The notes: generated from the letters alone by a model not told the origin. A stretch of DNA of 64,000 nt from Cervus elaphus (GCF_910594005.1 NC_057819.1:129429669-129493668); one strand, 5' to 3'; positions 11,020 through 22,504 are shown, counted from the stretch's first letter. A program made the numbers and translations.

Positions 11020-11745
11020 CTTTATTTTATTTTTACTGAAGTACAGTTGATTCATAGTGTTGCGTTAACTTCTGACACCCAGCAGTGATTCAGTTCTACG
11101 CATATATACTCATTCTTTTCTAAAAAATTATTCTTTTCCGTTATGGTTTATTACAGGATTTTGAATACAGTTCTCTGTGCTATACGATGGACTTGTTGCT
11201 TATCCATTCTGTGTATAAAAGCTTGCATCTGATCTGCTAATTCCAGCCTCCCACTCTGTTCCTCCCCCAGCCAACCCCCTCCTGGGCAACCAGTCTAACC
11301 CTCTCTGCCGGAGTCTGTGTCTGTTTCACAGATAGGTTCGTCCATGTCATGTTTTAGATTCCACATTTAAGTGACATCATGTGATATTTGTCTTTGCCTT
11401 TCTGACTTACTTCACTTAGCTTGATCACCTCTGATTGCATCCACGTTGCTTGTAAATGGAACCGTTTCGTTCTTTCTTGTGGCCGAGCGGTGTCCCCTTG
11501 GATATACGTACCACATCCTCTTTATCCATTCCCGTTGATGGACAGCTAGGTCGCTCCCGTGTCTAGGCTGTTGTAAACAATGATGCTGTGAACACCGGGG
11601 TGTGTGCATCATTTTGAAGTAGAGTTTTGTCTGGATATGCGCCCAGGAGTGGAATTGCTGGCGCACGTGCTAGCTCTGTGTTTAGTTTCCTAGGGAACCT
11701 CCCTACTGCTTTCCAAGGTGGCTGCACCGTACATTCAAGGATATA
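11020..11745 (-). repeat. LINE-1 3' region, minus strand
   Basis: Reads as the reverse of an artiodactyl L1 3' UTR, with phrases such as TCTGTGCTATACGATGGACT, TTTAAGTGACATCATGTGAT and GTTGTAAACAATGATGCTGT. No open ORF2 survives. Confidence 0.8.
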
Positions 11746-12263
11746 CTAGACTTTTAGACCCACACCCCTTCTCAGAGGCTCTGTCTCGGGCCCCACTTAA
11801 AGAAACACCTCATTAAACAGTGAACATCGGCCCTTTGGACAGCCATCGTGTGGTACCACACAAATGCAGACATGAGCCCTGAAATCACATAGGTGTAGTT
11901 AGAACGTGGCCATCAAATAATCCAGAATATGCTTATCCCAGGGTTTATCAGAGTGTTGTTAAACATTAATATACCAACTGTAACAATGTCTTCCAAGAGA
12001 AGCCGTGGGTCTCAGACACATACAGAAATAGTTGTTATCATGTTAGCCTCCGTTACTTGAAATTTTTTATCATAACAAAAATCTCTGTTAATTAAGTAAC
12101 ACTTTTTAAAAATTGGTATTTTATTTATTAAAATGTTATCTACAAATACTTGGGAAACACTTGCACATTTTATTCGTACTCTGGGCAATTCCTATGAACA
12201 AAGAAATTCAGGGACCCCTTGCAATATATCTGTAGGCCCACATTCACTGGGGCCTAGTGAACT

Positions 12264-12617
12264 GTGGATGAGAAGTCGTGCTTCCAGTTTACTGGAGTGG
12301 ACCTCGCCTTCGAATGGACTCACCCACCTAGGACAGTCTTTTTTAGATGGGGGAGAGAACAGAGTCGGTCCCTCATCCCCCTAAATTGGCAAAAATTTGT
12401 GACCAAGTCCATTTCCGCATCTCCCACCCTTTGTCTTCCATCGCCTTGGGGAGCGGAGGGGAGTCTTACGGGTGGGACAGCCGGACCCCCAGACTTAAGT
12501 ATTTTTAGAAGCCCCCAAGGTGTCTCGGGCGTGCAGCCAGATTTAGAGTCCCTGTTCTGGCTGCAGGAAACATACCAGGGATTCCCTGAGCAGACAGACT
12601 GGAAAGGATTTGAATGA
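12264..12617 (+). other. unidentified 117-codon open frame in intron
   Basis: This is the longest open frame in the unique stretch 12150-12780. I recognise no domain, signal peptide or family in it. It lies in an intron with no flanking splice logic in the SDK2 frame. It is more likely non-coding sequence than a gene. Confidence 0.2.
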
Positions 12618-12784
12618 TCGGATCAGACTAGAGTGGTAGCCGCTTAATCCTGGTTACGTGTCCTCAATAAATAACGGGTCCAGGGGAAGCAGGCTGGGCA
12701 GGTGTAGGTACCAGCATGAAAAGCCTCCAGAATTGCTTCCAGTTGGTATCTGAACCCAGATCTAGACGGAATCTGGACAGTTCA

Positions 12785-13100
12785 CTGTTTTTATTTTATA
12801 TTGGAGTGTAGCCAACTGACAATGTTGTGATAGTTTCAGATAGACAGCAAAGGGACTCAGCCACACACACACATGTATCCATTCTCCCCCAACTCCCCTC
12901 CCATCCAGGCTGCCCCATAACATTGAGCAAGAGGTCCCTGTGCTGTCCAGGAGGTCCTTGTTGGTTACGCATTTTAAATACAGCAGTGTGTACATGTCCA
13001 TCCCAAACTCCCTAACCATCCCTCCCACCCTTCCCCCGGCAACTGTAAGTTCGTTCATTAAGTCTGTGTGTCTGTTTGTGTTTTGGACATAAGATGAGCA
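12785..13100 (-). repeat. LINE-1 3' end (L1_BT-like), minus strand
   Basis: Reverse of the familiar artiodactyl L1 tail: ATTTTATATTGGAGTGTAGC, then GACAATGTTGTGATAGTTTC, GCAAAGGGACTCAGCCA and a long C-rich part. Confidence 0.78.
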
Positions 13101-13254
13101 GTCCGTTCTTAATATTAATCATTATTGTTACTATATTTGATTATACAGCTAACAGATATCCATTTTGGGGGGGGGGGAATATAAAAAATGCAGATAAGCC
13201 AAAGAAAATGGGGAGGGATTGAGAGAGAAGATGTAGAAAAGTAGATGGACCTGT

Positions 13255-13422
13255 GTTTCCTTCCCTGGTGGTTCATACCCGAGTTCAGCCCCTGGGTCAA
13301 GATCCCCTGGAGAAGGGAATGGCTGCCCACTCCAGTACTCTCGCCTGGAGAATCCCCTGGACAGAGGAGCCTGGAGAGCTGCAGTCCATGGGGTCACACA
13401 GAGTCAGACACGACTGACATCT
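13255..13422 (+). repeat. Bov-tA SINE, internally deleted
   Basis: A shortened head (TCCCTGGTGGTTCATACCCG) runs directly into AAGATCCCCTGGAGAAGGGA and the BovA body. Confidence 0.85.
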
Positions 13423-14374
13423 CACTTTCCTTCCAGGAGCGATAGTAATATTTGAGCCATTTGGAGAAACTGAAAACACTGTGTTCTACTCTGCTTTTTC
13501 CCTTAAGAACCTGTTACGAAGCTCTTGTTCTGTCAATAAATATTTTTGACTAAACTCAATTATATGACTATCCCGTCCTCCACTGTGTGGATGCCCCATA
13601 ATTTATCTTACCAATTCCCTAATGCTGGGTAATTTGATTATTTCTGAATTGTTGCTAATATTAAGAAATATCATTCTGAATGCCCTTATAACTAAATATT
13701 TTTGCACATCTTCTGTTTCCTGAGGACATTATAATATTATTTAAAGCTAAAAACCACTCATCAAAATTGCTTAATAGCCAGCTATATCTTTATAGATTAT
13801 TTCAGGGGAAATGTCCCCTGAGTTAAAAGGACTGATGGGTTCTTTTTTTAACATTCTCTTATGCAAGTTTTAAAACATGCCCCAAAGAAGAGAGAATTGC
13901 ATCCTCAGTCCTTCTGTACCACCTCTCAGCCTCAACGATCATCCGTATTTGCCCATCTTGTTTTGTGAATCTTCCCCACTCTTTTTTTTAACTGCAAATC
14001 TTTTTTAAAAGCAAATCTTAAAAATGCAGTGTCACCGTTAGATACGTCTATGTGCATTTCTTACTCAAAAGAACTTTTCTTTAAACATAACAGCCATGTC
14101 TGCTCTCACACCTAAGACAATTCCTGGGTTTCTTCTGACACCAGCTTCAGTCACCATGAGCGTCTCAAAGCGTCTTTGTGCACAGAGTTAGCTTAACTCA
14201 GGGTTTATACAGGGTCTACCCGTTGCGTTTAATTGCTGTGTCTCCTTTGTTTTACATGGTACCCTGTCCCTTTCTTTTTATTTTTGTCTTTATTTTGGTT
14301 TTCATTTTTGTCTGGTTTTCATGCACTTAATAAGTTGGAGAAACCAGGTTCTACAGGAAAGACAGCCTCAAATT

Positions 14375-14582
14375 TTTTTCTGTAAAGAGCCAGAGAGCAA
14401 ATATTTTAGGCTTTGAGGGCCATATAGTCTTTGTCACAGCTTCTCACGTCTGTGTCTGCAGTTCAAAAGCAGTCATAAGCAATCTGTAAACAAATGAGTG
14501 TGTATCTGTGTGTATGTTCCAATAAAACTTTATTTACACAGACAGGCAGTGGACCATAATTTGCAGAATATCCCTGCTGTAG
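14375..14582 (+). repeat. hAT-Charlie DNA transposon remnant (MER3-like)
   Basis: It carries TTCTGTAAAGAGCCAGAGAG, ATATTTTAGGCTTTGAGGGC and TTCCAATAAAACTTTATTTA, the standard wording of this mammalian element. Confidence 0.7.
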
Positions 14583-14683
14583 AATAGCCCAAATCTGGAT
14601 TTGGCTAGCTGCTTTTTCATGCTGTGGTCCACCTCTTCTTCTATCCCTTGTATTTCTGATTTGATTTAAGTAATTGATCATGG

Positions 14684-14889
14684 GGGCTTCTCTGGTGGTT
14701 GAGCAGTAAAGAATCTGCCTGCAATGCAGGAGATGTGGGTTCAATCCCTGGGCTGGGAAGATTCCCTGGAGTTAAGAAATGGCAACCCACTCCAGTGTTC
14801 TCGCCTGCAAAATCCCATGGACAGAGGACTACATGGCAGACTACAGTCCATGGGGTCGCAGAGTCAGACATGATTTATCGACTAAACAA
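14684..14889 (+). repeat. Bov-tA SINE
   Basis: Head GGCTTCTCTGGTGGTTGAGC through GCAGAGTCAGACATGATTTA. Confidence 0.9.
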
Positions 14890-15270
14890 CAAGCTGACCT
14901 TTAGATTCAGGTTCAGTTGTTTTGGCACAAACACTTGCAGGTAGTGATACATGCTTCCTGACGCATGGTGTCCTGGACAGAGTGTGTCTGCCTGTCACAG
15001 GTTGTTCCGTAAGCAGGCATCACCCTCTGCAGCTAGATTCGCTTTTAAGTAAAATTCTACCTATCCCGTCAGTGCCTGTGAGGATGATCCTTCTCTAGAC
15101 AAAGAGATGAATGGACGGTGATCACTTTTGGCGATTTGCAAAATATGCATAAAAAGCCTGAGCATTTAACTCGGTGATTTACTGCTGAGAATTTATACCC
15201 GAGGAAGTGATTTAGAATGTGGCAAATATTTTGCCACAGAGGTGTTCATCACAGCATTAGCCGTAAGATC

Positions 15271-15433
15271 AGAAAACAAGGAGCTAGGGCCTTCTCTGCC
15301 CGTCCTGTGGCTGAGACTCCCTGCCTCCAGTGCTGAGGATGCAGGTTCAATACCTGGCTGGGAAACTAAGGTCCCACGTGCCGTGTGATGTGGCCAAAAA
15401 GAATTTTTTTAAAAAAAGAAAGAAAACAAGGAG
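15271..15433 (+). repeat. CHR-type SINE with 13-bp target duplication
   Basis: The decayed CHR element at 15284-15420 is bounded by direct repeats AGAAAACAAGGAG at 15271-15283 and 15421-15433, which fixes its insertion edges. Confidence 0.82.
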
Positions 15434-15592
15434 GTAAATTGGATGCCCATCATGACAAGATCAATTACAGAGGAATGATTATGTGAAGTACTATGCAGCC
15501 AACTGAACCATGGTGAAGAAATGTCACATTAAATGGAATTTATGATATCGTCTTGGGTAGAAACGGCAGCTTTAAAATCGGGATGGATGAAT

Positions 15593-15796
15593 AGCTAGGT
15601 ATTGTTTTTTTTTTTATTGGAGTATAATTGCTTTACAGTGTTGTGTTGGCTTCTGCTATACAACAAAGTGAATCAGCCCTATGTCTACATATATCCCCTC
15701 CCTCTTGGAATGCCTGCTCACCCCCCATCCCACCCCCTAGGTCACCAGAGGGCCCCGAGCTGGGCTCCTTGGGCTATCCAGCAGCAGCTAGGTATT
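15593..15796 (-). repeat. short L1 3' end with 11-bp target duplication
   Basis: A 182-bp, 5'-truncated L1 tail in reverse (poly-T at 15605 onward, then TTGGAGTATAATTGCTTTAC) is flanked by AGCTAGGTATT at 15593-15603 and 15786-15796. The intact duplication points to a recent insertion. Confidence 0.85.
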
Positions 15797-16103
15797 ATTT
15801 ATACTCAAGATATACTGTATCAGTAAACATATATCATAACTTCTATCAATCACCATGTTTCCAGCACTACTCCAATATTTTATACTAACTCACACAGTCC
15901 TTACAGCAACCCTATGGGGTGGATGGTATTTCTTCCGTCATGGGACAAATGAGAAAAGTGAGGCATACCGTATCCGATAAACATCCCCAGGACCACAGCA
16001 CCAGTAAGTGGCCAGGGAACATTCAAGCCCAGAACACAGTGGCACTGTGGTAACTGCCCAGGGGCCAGGAGAGAAGCGTCTGGAAGGTTTACCCTCAAAT
16101 GCC

Positions 16104-16383
16104 AACCCTGGATGTCCATCAGAAGGACTGATGATGAAGCTGAAGCTGCAATGCTTTGACCACCTGATGCGAAGGGCCGACTCATTGGAAAAGACCCTGA
16201 TGCTGGGAAAGATTGAGGGCAGGAGGAGAAGGGGACGACAGAGGATGAGATGGTTGGATGGCATCACCAACTCAATGGACATGATTTTGAGTAAGCTCTG
16301 GGAGATGGTGAAGGACAGGGAAGCCTGGTGTGCTGCAGTCGGTGGAGCCACAAAGAGTCAGACAAGACTGAGGGACTGAAAAA
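16104..16383 (+). repeat. BovB (RTE) LINE 3' end, 5'-truncated
   Basis: It encodes a broken tail of BovB ORF2 (RMRWLDGITNSMDM, REAWCAAVGGATKSQTRL), followed by the 3' end. It is not a host gene. Confidence 0.85.
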
Positions 16384-16802
16384 CAATAGGGGAAAACTGT
16401 TGAATTTTTCTCTTTTTTTCCCTACTCTTTTCTCATCTGTACTTGCTACTTTTCTGAAATTTTTTTTTAAACTTTAAGTTAAAAATAATACAGGCTCATT
16501 CTCTCCAGCCATCTCACCCTTCTTAAACCCAGAGAGTTCTAGGGCTGTATAGACAGTCTCTGTCCCCACACTAGGCGATTGCTGGCTTATTTGCAAAGCC
16601 GCCCGCCTGGTCGCCCTGATCCACCTTCCCTGGGGGGCAGCCGCCCAGGGTCCTCCCAGGAGCTGGCACCCTGTGTGTGCTGATGACAATTATTGTGTCT
16701 CCTCCATAACAAATCCAGAGCAGGCGTTTCTCATTGTCAGGAGCAAGGGTGTGTGTAATTTCTCAAGTCCCGCTTTGTACTGACTGACCAAAGCTAAAGT
16801 GG

Positions 16803-16823
16803 TTTTTTTTTTTTTTTTTTTTT
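16803..16823 (+). repeat. poly-T run
   Basis: 21 consecutive T, not attached to a recognisable element. Confidence 0.85.
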
Positions 16824-17267
16824 GGACACTGAGGTCAATTTGTCACAGTGATGCATTGATGTGATGGTCCTCTTCATAAAACTAATCCGCAAATGTAGTC
16901 TAGGCGGAAGCGTTCATCCTTTTTCCAGCCGTAATCTTTTAACCTCTTTGGGAGAATAGCTTGTGCCCACTCTGGGCGGCTTGGCGGTGGCTCCGAGTCA
17001 GAAGCAACCAGGCTGGGACCTGGACCTGAACTGAAGGTGTGAACGCGGGATGGCTTGATGTGCTTCCGCTCCCGGCCCCGCCCCCACCTCCCCACCCCCG
17101 CCGCAGGTGTGATGGTGGGTGCCCCGCCCTGGCCTGGGGCTCGCCCCAGCCCGGCTCTGGAGCTCCCGGCTGCAGACCAGCCTTGGGCTGGACCCCTCCG
17201 CCCCACGACCCCGCAGCCCCGGCCCCCCTTGCCTGCGTCTCTGCCCTGAGCGGCTCTCCCCTATCAG

Positions 17268-17444
17268 GTACGTCTGGGAGAAAGACGGCGTCACGCTGAG
17301 CGCGGAGGGCAACCCCCGCCTCCGCCTGGACAGGAACGGCTCCCTGCACATCTCGCAGACCTGGTCCGGGGACATCGGCACCTACACCTGCCGGGTGCTC
17401 TCGGCCGGCGGCAACGACTCCCGCAGCGCCCACCTGCGCGTGAG
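17268..17444 (+). CDS. SDK2: SDK2 exon e8: Ig6, second half
   Basis: Acceptor CAG at 17265-17267, donor GTGAGG at 17445. It encodes the core Trp in YVWEKDGVTL, a sequon in RNGSLHIS, the strand-F cysteine in DIGTYTCRVL and a second sequon in GNDSR, ending HLRVR. It lies in a CpG-dense block running from the end of the previous intron to beyond e9. It is 177 nt in phase 2 at both ends. Confidence 0.96.
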
Positions 17445-17750
17445 GTGAGGGCGGCCTGCCCGCCTTGGGGACGCGGAGGCGCAGGCAGCGAGGCGCCGGC
17501 TCCGTCTGGCGGTCCACCGGGCCGGGGGCGATCCGAGCCCACCCGCCGCACCCCAGCACCCCCCGGGCTTTTCCCAGCTCAGGGAGACCCCAGTCCGGGG
17601 CGGGCTGCAAAGCTGGCACGCAGAGTCTCTAGGTAGACGGCCGAAGGCTTGGCTGGGGGATGCGCGCCAGACATCAGGGGGCTCAGACCGAGTCCTGGCG
17701 TCCCCTGACTCGAGACCTCCCGGGGGGCCCACCGCGTCTCTCTCCTCCAG

Positions 17751-17887
17751 GCAGCTGCCTCACGCCCCCGAGCACCCCGTGGCGACCCTCAGTACCTCGG
17801 AGAGGAGGGCCATCAACCTGACGTGGGGCAAGCCCTTCGACGGCAACAGCCCGCTGATCCGCTACGTCCTGGAGATGTCGGAGAACA
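17751..17887 (+). CDS. SDK2: SDK2 exon e9: FN1, first half
   Basis: Acceptor CAG at 17748-17750, donor GTAAGG at 17888. It completes Arg from e8 and encodes QLPHAPEHPVATL, then the strand-B Trp of FNIII domain 1 in INLTWGKPFDG (with a sequon) and SPLIRYVLEMSEN. It marks the Ig-to-FNIII transition. Confidence 0.95.
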
Positions 17888-18409
17888 GTAAGGCTCCGCG
17901 CCCGCCCCCCGCACCCACCGCAGGCAGGGCGGCCCGGTCCCCAGTGCGGAGCCGCGGCGGCCACCTCCCCGCGTCCTGTGACGAGGGAGCGGGGTGAGGC
18001 ACTTGCTGGACCCTGAGCCCGGCACCCAGCAGCCTCCCCGACGCTGGTCATTAGTCTTTTTCTTATTTCTTCTTATCCTCCACCCCCAAGCTGTGAGCTC
18101 CCAAATTAGCAGGCATCACTTGAAGGGTGTTTTAAACACAGTTAGCTCATCAATTTGAGCGGGGAATAAAGGATAGAAAAGACAAATGCATCTCAGTTCC
18201 AGTGAGCCCAGCTCCGTCCCCAGTGGGTACCGTCCAGCCCTTGGACACGTGGGCTAAGAGGACCCAGAAATGTGACATGGCCAGCCTCTACTGGACCAAG
18301 CTGGGCGGGAGGTATTAAGTATGAGGCTGGAGCGCTGCGGGGAGTGGGAGCAGGAGGAAGCATGCCCCCCAAAGGTGCCCACCGCTGCCTCCACCCTCTG
18401 TCCATGCAG
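17888..18409 (+). other. intron e9-e10 (522 bp), no gene
   Basis: The first 170 bp stay CpG-rich. Then comes an AT-rich unique stretch at 18040-18190 with no recognisable repeat. No coding potential was seen. Confidence 0.75.
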
Positions 18410-18557
18410 ATGCCCCCTGGACGGTGCTCCTGGCCAGCGTGGACCCTGAAGCTACTTCCGTGATGGTCAAGGGCTTGGTCCCCGCACGGTCCTACCAGTT
18501 CCGTCTTTGCGCTGTCAACGACGTGGGGAAGGGACAGTTCAGCAAGGACACGGAGAG
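18410..18557 (+). CDS. SDK2: SDK2 exon e10: FN1, second half
   Basis: Acceptor CAG at 18407-18409, donor GTGAGG at 18558. It encodes APWTVLLASVD, then the strand-F/G block VPARSYQFRLCAVNDVGKG of FN1 with its conserved Tyr, and ends KDTER. It enters in phase 1 and leaves in phase 2. Confidence 0.95.
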
Positions 18558-19140
18558 GTGAGGGGCGCAGGGTGGGCGTAGGGGGCTCCAGTGGAGGGCG
18601 GGGGGCCGGGCGGGGCCACCTGCTGCCAAAACCACTGTGGTGGGGGGAGGCGGGTCCCAGCTGCCGGGCGCATCCTAGGGGCTCCTCTCGGACCCCTTGA
18701 GGCCTCAGTCGGTGCATCCGCAGGATGGGGGTAACTGTACTGACACCGGTCTCACAGGGAGGCAGGGAAATCCAGGCGGACGAGTGAAGGGCAGTGAGCA
18801 GCCCTCTCTGTGAGCCATGCAAGTTCCAGCACTCACCCCATTCTGCTCCACATCCCCATTCCTAAGTGTGCGTGAAGTTCCAGAGTCACCAAGGACCTCC
18901 TTGGATCTCTGTGTGCGGTACCTTGCGTGGCTCAGACTCCATGAGGCCTTCATCAAGCCTTTTTTTTTAAATGACGACAGTTGAACAGCAACTCATCCCC
19001 TCTAACACCCACTTACGTAGGAGGCGCATTCTACCCACCTAGACCCCCGCAGGGCAAGCAGCGTCCTCCAATGAGAACGGAAGCGTCTGATCAGGATGAC
19101 AGTGACTCCCAGTCCCAGGCCCCAGAGCTGTGTGCTTTGC

Positions 19141-21000
19141 TTTTTTTTTTTTTTTTTTTTTAAGTTTATATTTTTCCAGATGGATTGAGAGATCATGGAC
19201 AAGAAACACAGTTGTAAGTTTGAGACCTGCAGTGTGGGTTGACACACTCCTGTGTGGCAAAATGGTTCCCCCCGTGGTGTCAGCTGATACCCCCATCCTG
19301 TCACATAATTACCGTTTCTTTTTGTGGTGAGAACATTTAAAATCCCCTCTCTTAGCAACCTCCAAGGGCATAATACAGTGTCATTAGCTGTAGTCACCAG
19401 GCCTGCGTCCTCTCCCCAGAACTGGTCACTCTCACCACTGCAAGTTTACACCTTCTGAGCAGCGTCTCCCCATCCCCTCGACCCCCAGCCCCTACTAGTC
19501 ACCACTCTCCTGTTTCTCCGAGCTCGGCTCATTCAGCTTGCACGTAACAGTGAGGTCACGCAGTGTTTGTCTTTCTCCGCTGACTGCCTTCATTGAGCAC
19601 AGTGCCCCCTGGCCCATCTGGATTGTTGCAGATGGCAGAGTTTCTTTCTCATGGCTGGAAAATACTTCATTGTGTAGCTGTGTTACATCCTCCTCAACCG
19701 TTCATTCCTTGATGGGCGTTTAAGTTGTTTCCACCTCTTGGCTGTTGTGAACAGTGCTGCAGTGAATATGGGGTTGCAGACACGTTGTTGAGATCCTGTG
19801 GATGGCTGGATTGTATGGAGGTACTGCTTCTAATTTTGGGCGGAAGGAACCTCTATGCTATTTTCCATAGTCTCTAGACCTATTTATCTTCCCACCAGCA
19901 GTGCTTAAAGGGTCCCCTTTAGCCACATCCTTGCCAACATTTGTTATCTCTTGTCTTTTGGATAATAGCCACTCTGTCGGGTATAACGTGATACCTCACT
20001 GTAGTTTTGATTTGCATTTCCCTGTTGATCTGTGATGTTGAGCATGTTTTCATGGACCTGTTGGTCATTCATTTGTCTTCTTTGGAAAAAATGTGCAGCC
20101 CATGTGTTCAGTTTTTTTATCAGATGTTTAGTTTTTGGGTACTGAGTTGTATGAGTTCTTTATATATTCTGGATATTAACCCCTTATCAGATACATGGTT
20201 TGCAAATATGTTCTCCCATTCTGTAGGTCGCCTTTTCATCTTGTTTCTTTTGCTGTGCAGATGCTTTTTACTTTGCTATAGTCCTGCTTATTTATTTTTC
20301 TTTTGTGACTTGTGCTTTTGGTACCATATCCAGGACATTACTGCCAAGACCAATGCCAAGGAGCTTTCCCCCTATGTTTTAGTCTAGGAGTTTTATAGTT
20401 TCAGGTCTTAAGTTTGTCTTTAATCCATTTCGAGTTAAAAAATTTTTGTGAGTTTTGTAAGATAGAGGTCCAGTTACCTTCTTCTGCACGTGGTTTTCCA
20501 GTTTTCCCAACATCATTTATTGAAGAGACTGTCCTTTCCCCGTTGAGGACAGTTCATATTGTTACAATGTCCCTATCACCCCAAGCCATCTGTTGAGTCA
20601 ATGCCATCCCTATCACAATTCCAATGGCATTTTTCACAGAAACAGAAAAAACAATCCTGAAATTTGTATAGAGCCACAAAAACCCCCAAATACCCAGAAT
20701 AGTCCTGAGAACAAAGCAGAGAGCCAGAGGCATCATGCGTCTTGATTCCAAACTGTCCTACAAAGCTACGGTCACCAAAGCAGCATGCTGCTCTTCTGAA
20801 AACAGACACACAGGGCGTTCCCTGACAGGTGAGGACTCAGCACTTCTGCTGCCATGGCCTGGGTTCAATCCCTGTTCAGGGAACTAAAATCCTACAAGCC
20901 GGGAGACACAGCCAAAAAAAAAAAAAAATAGACACACAGATCAATGGAGCAGAATAGAGAGCCCAGAAATGAGCGGTCATATTTGCTAAGGGAGCCGGAA
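19141..21000 (-). repeat. 5'-inverted (twin-primed) LINE-1
   Basis: Positions 19141-20543 read as reversed L1, from poly-T through the 3' UTR into ORF2, ending at GTCCTTTCCCCGTTG. From about 20548 the sequence turns to forward ORF2 (TTGTTACAATGTCCC, CAATGGCATTTTTCACAGA) and runs to about 21000, ending just short of the ORF2 point where the reversed part stops. This is the twin-priming pattern. A CHR SINE sits inside at 20813-20929. Confidence 0.82.
20804..20938 (+). repeat. CHR-type SINE nested in L1, 9-bp duplication
   Basis: The element at 20813-20929, with GGTTCAATCCC and an A-tail, interrupts L1 ORF2 sequence. The duplicated L1 bases AGACACACA lie at 20804-20812 and 20930-20938. Confidence 0.85.
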
Positions 21001-21199
21001 TGCACTTTGCTCTTAGATGTGTTCCCAGACCCCTCCCCACACGCGGGTTAAATCAATCCTTGTGGTTTCCCTACAGTTCCCGTGAGCTTGAGTCCTTCTG
21101 GCTTTTATGAGCAAGATGCCATTGAGGCGTGACACCCTAGCAGGAGGAAGAAGCGGCAGATAGCGGCCTGGCGTGGAGCATTTAGCCAGTCACCGTTTT

Positions 21200-21470
21200 T
21201 TGTTTTGTTTTTTGGCAATCAAGCTCTCTATTTTTTTTGCTACAGCAGGCCTGCGCGGTGGCCCCGGGATCTCTCCTCTCCGTCCTCAGGCTTCTTTCTA
21301 ATTGTCGCGTGCGGGCTCCGGAGCACACGGGTTCAGGGGTTGTGGCTCGTGGCCCTCATCGCCCCGAGGCATGTGGGATCTTAGTTCCCTGACCGGGGAT
21401 CGAACCTGCATCCCCTGCATTGGAAGGTGGATTCGTAACCACTGAACCACCAGGGAGGGCCCTCATTCAC
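21200..21470 (-). repeat. CHR-type SINE, long form, minus strand
   Basis: Reverse element with GTGGGATCTTAGTTCCCTGA, GGGGATCGAACCTGCATCCC and ACCACTGAACCACCAGGGAG at its head. Confidence 0.8.
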
Positions 21471-22190
21471 TGCTTATTGAGCATCTACTCTGGGCCAGGC
21501 CGTGTATGGCCAAGGACAAGATAAACACAGACCCAACCTTTCAGAGCTACGAACTCCCAATAACAAGAAGCCCCGAAGTGTAGGAAACCATCCTATAACT
21601 TCTCCAGCCATTCAGGCTTCCCTTTGTAGCACTGATTCATCTTCCTACTGAATCTGCATCCTAATGGTTAGGCCCTGAGTCACATGGAAAAAGCTTAAAT
21701 TACCCTCACTTCGGGCTGCACAAAGACATGGGAGGGTGCAGTACATTTTAGAAAAGCTATCCACCAGGGAACAAAAACATAAACAAAGAGGGACAGGCAT
21801 CATCAGAAATAATTAACTTTTGTTGTTCGTGGATGCCTGTCAGTTATGTGAAAAATACACGGAGGTGGAACGCTGCGTCGCCTGGCCATGCCAGAGAAAG
21901 AAATGTAGCAGCTCCAGGCTTCAGGGTGCGGGGTCGGAGGAGGGGTCAAACTCTCACCCCACCCGGCCTGCCCCGCCCCAGTCAAGGCTCAGCTGGTTAG
22001 TAAAGGAAGTCTGTTTCGAGTTCACCCCTGGCAGCTAACGGGGGGTGAGTGTTTTAAACATTTCTGCTTCTAAAATTTTCAAGCACTCATGACCTGCACC
22101 AGACCCGACGGCAGCTTCTTTGACAAATGGGAAACCGAGGCCTGTGTCCCTCGACCACACAGAAAATACACTCATCTGGTGCTTCCCAGG

Positions 22191-22390
22191 GACTTCCCCG
22201 GTGGCTCAGTGATAAAGAACCCGCCTGCCAATGCAGGAGACGCAGGTTCAATCCCTGGGTCGGGAAGGTCCCCTGGAGGAGGAAATGGCAACCCACGCCG
22301 GTATTCTTGCCTGGAGAACCCCGTGGAGCCTGGCAGGCTATAGTCCATGGGATGGCAAAGGGTCTGCCGTGACTTAGCGAGTGAACAACA
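22191..22390 (+). repeat. Bov-tA SINE
   Basis: Head GACTTCCCCGGTGGCTCAGT to GTGACTTAGCGAGTGAACAA, with a small deletion before GGAGCCTGGCAGGCTATAGT. Confidence 0.9.
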
Positions 22391-22504
22391 ACGATTTGCC
22401 AACAGGGAGAGTTTTGAAAAGACATTGCATCATTTGCGCTTCAACCACTTTTATTATTTTTTTCAACCACTTTTATAAAGCAGACAAATGGAGCTTTATT
22501 ATAC

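Larger units (their letters stand above)
9806..17267 (+). other. intron e7-e8 (7.5 kb), no gene
   Basis: The content is mostly repeats: BovB 3' ends (9981-10172, 16104-16383), L1 3' ends (11020-11745, 12785-13100, 15604-15785), Bov-tA (13255-13422, 14684-14889), a CHR SINE (15284-15420) and a MER3-like element (14375-14582). Unique AT-rich stretches remain at 11800-12130, 12150-12780 and 16680-16960. No gene was recognised. A 117-codon open frame at 12264-12617 has no identifiable product. Confidence 0.78.

Noticed and set aside
14684..14760. A tRNA-like start with box-A and box-B-like phrases.
   Set aside because: It is the tRNA-derived head of a Bov-tA; no cloverleaf with a proper acceptor stem is present. 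The same applies to the other Bov-tA and CHR heads.
16008..16379. A 123-codon frame that looks like a conserved ruminant protein.
   Set aside because: It is the degenerate C-terminus of BovB ORF2 in a 5'-truncated copy.
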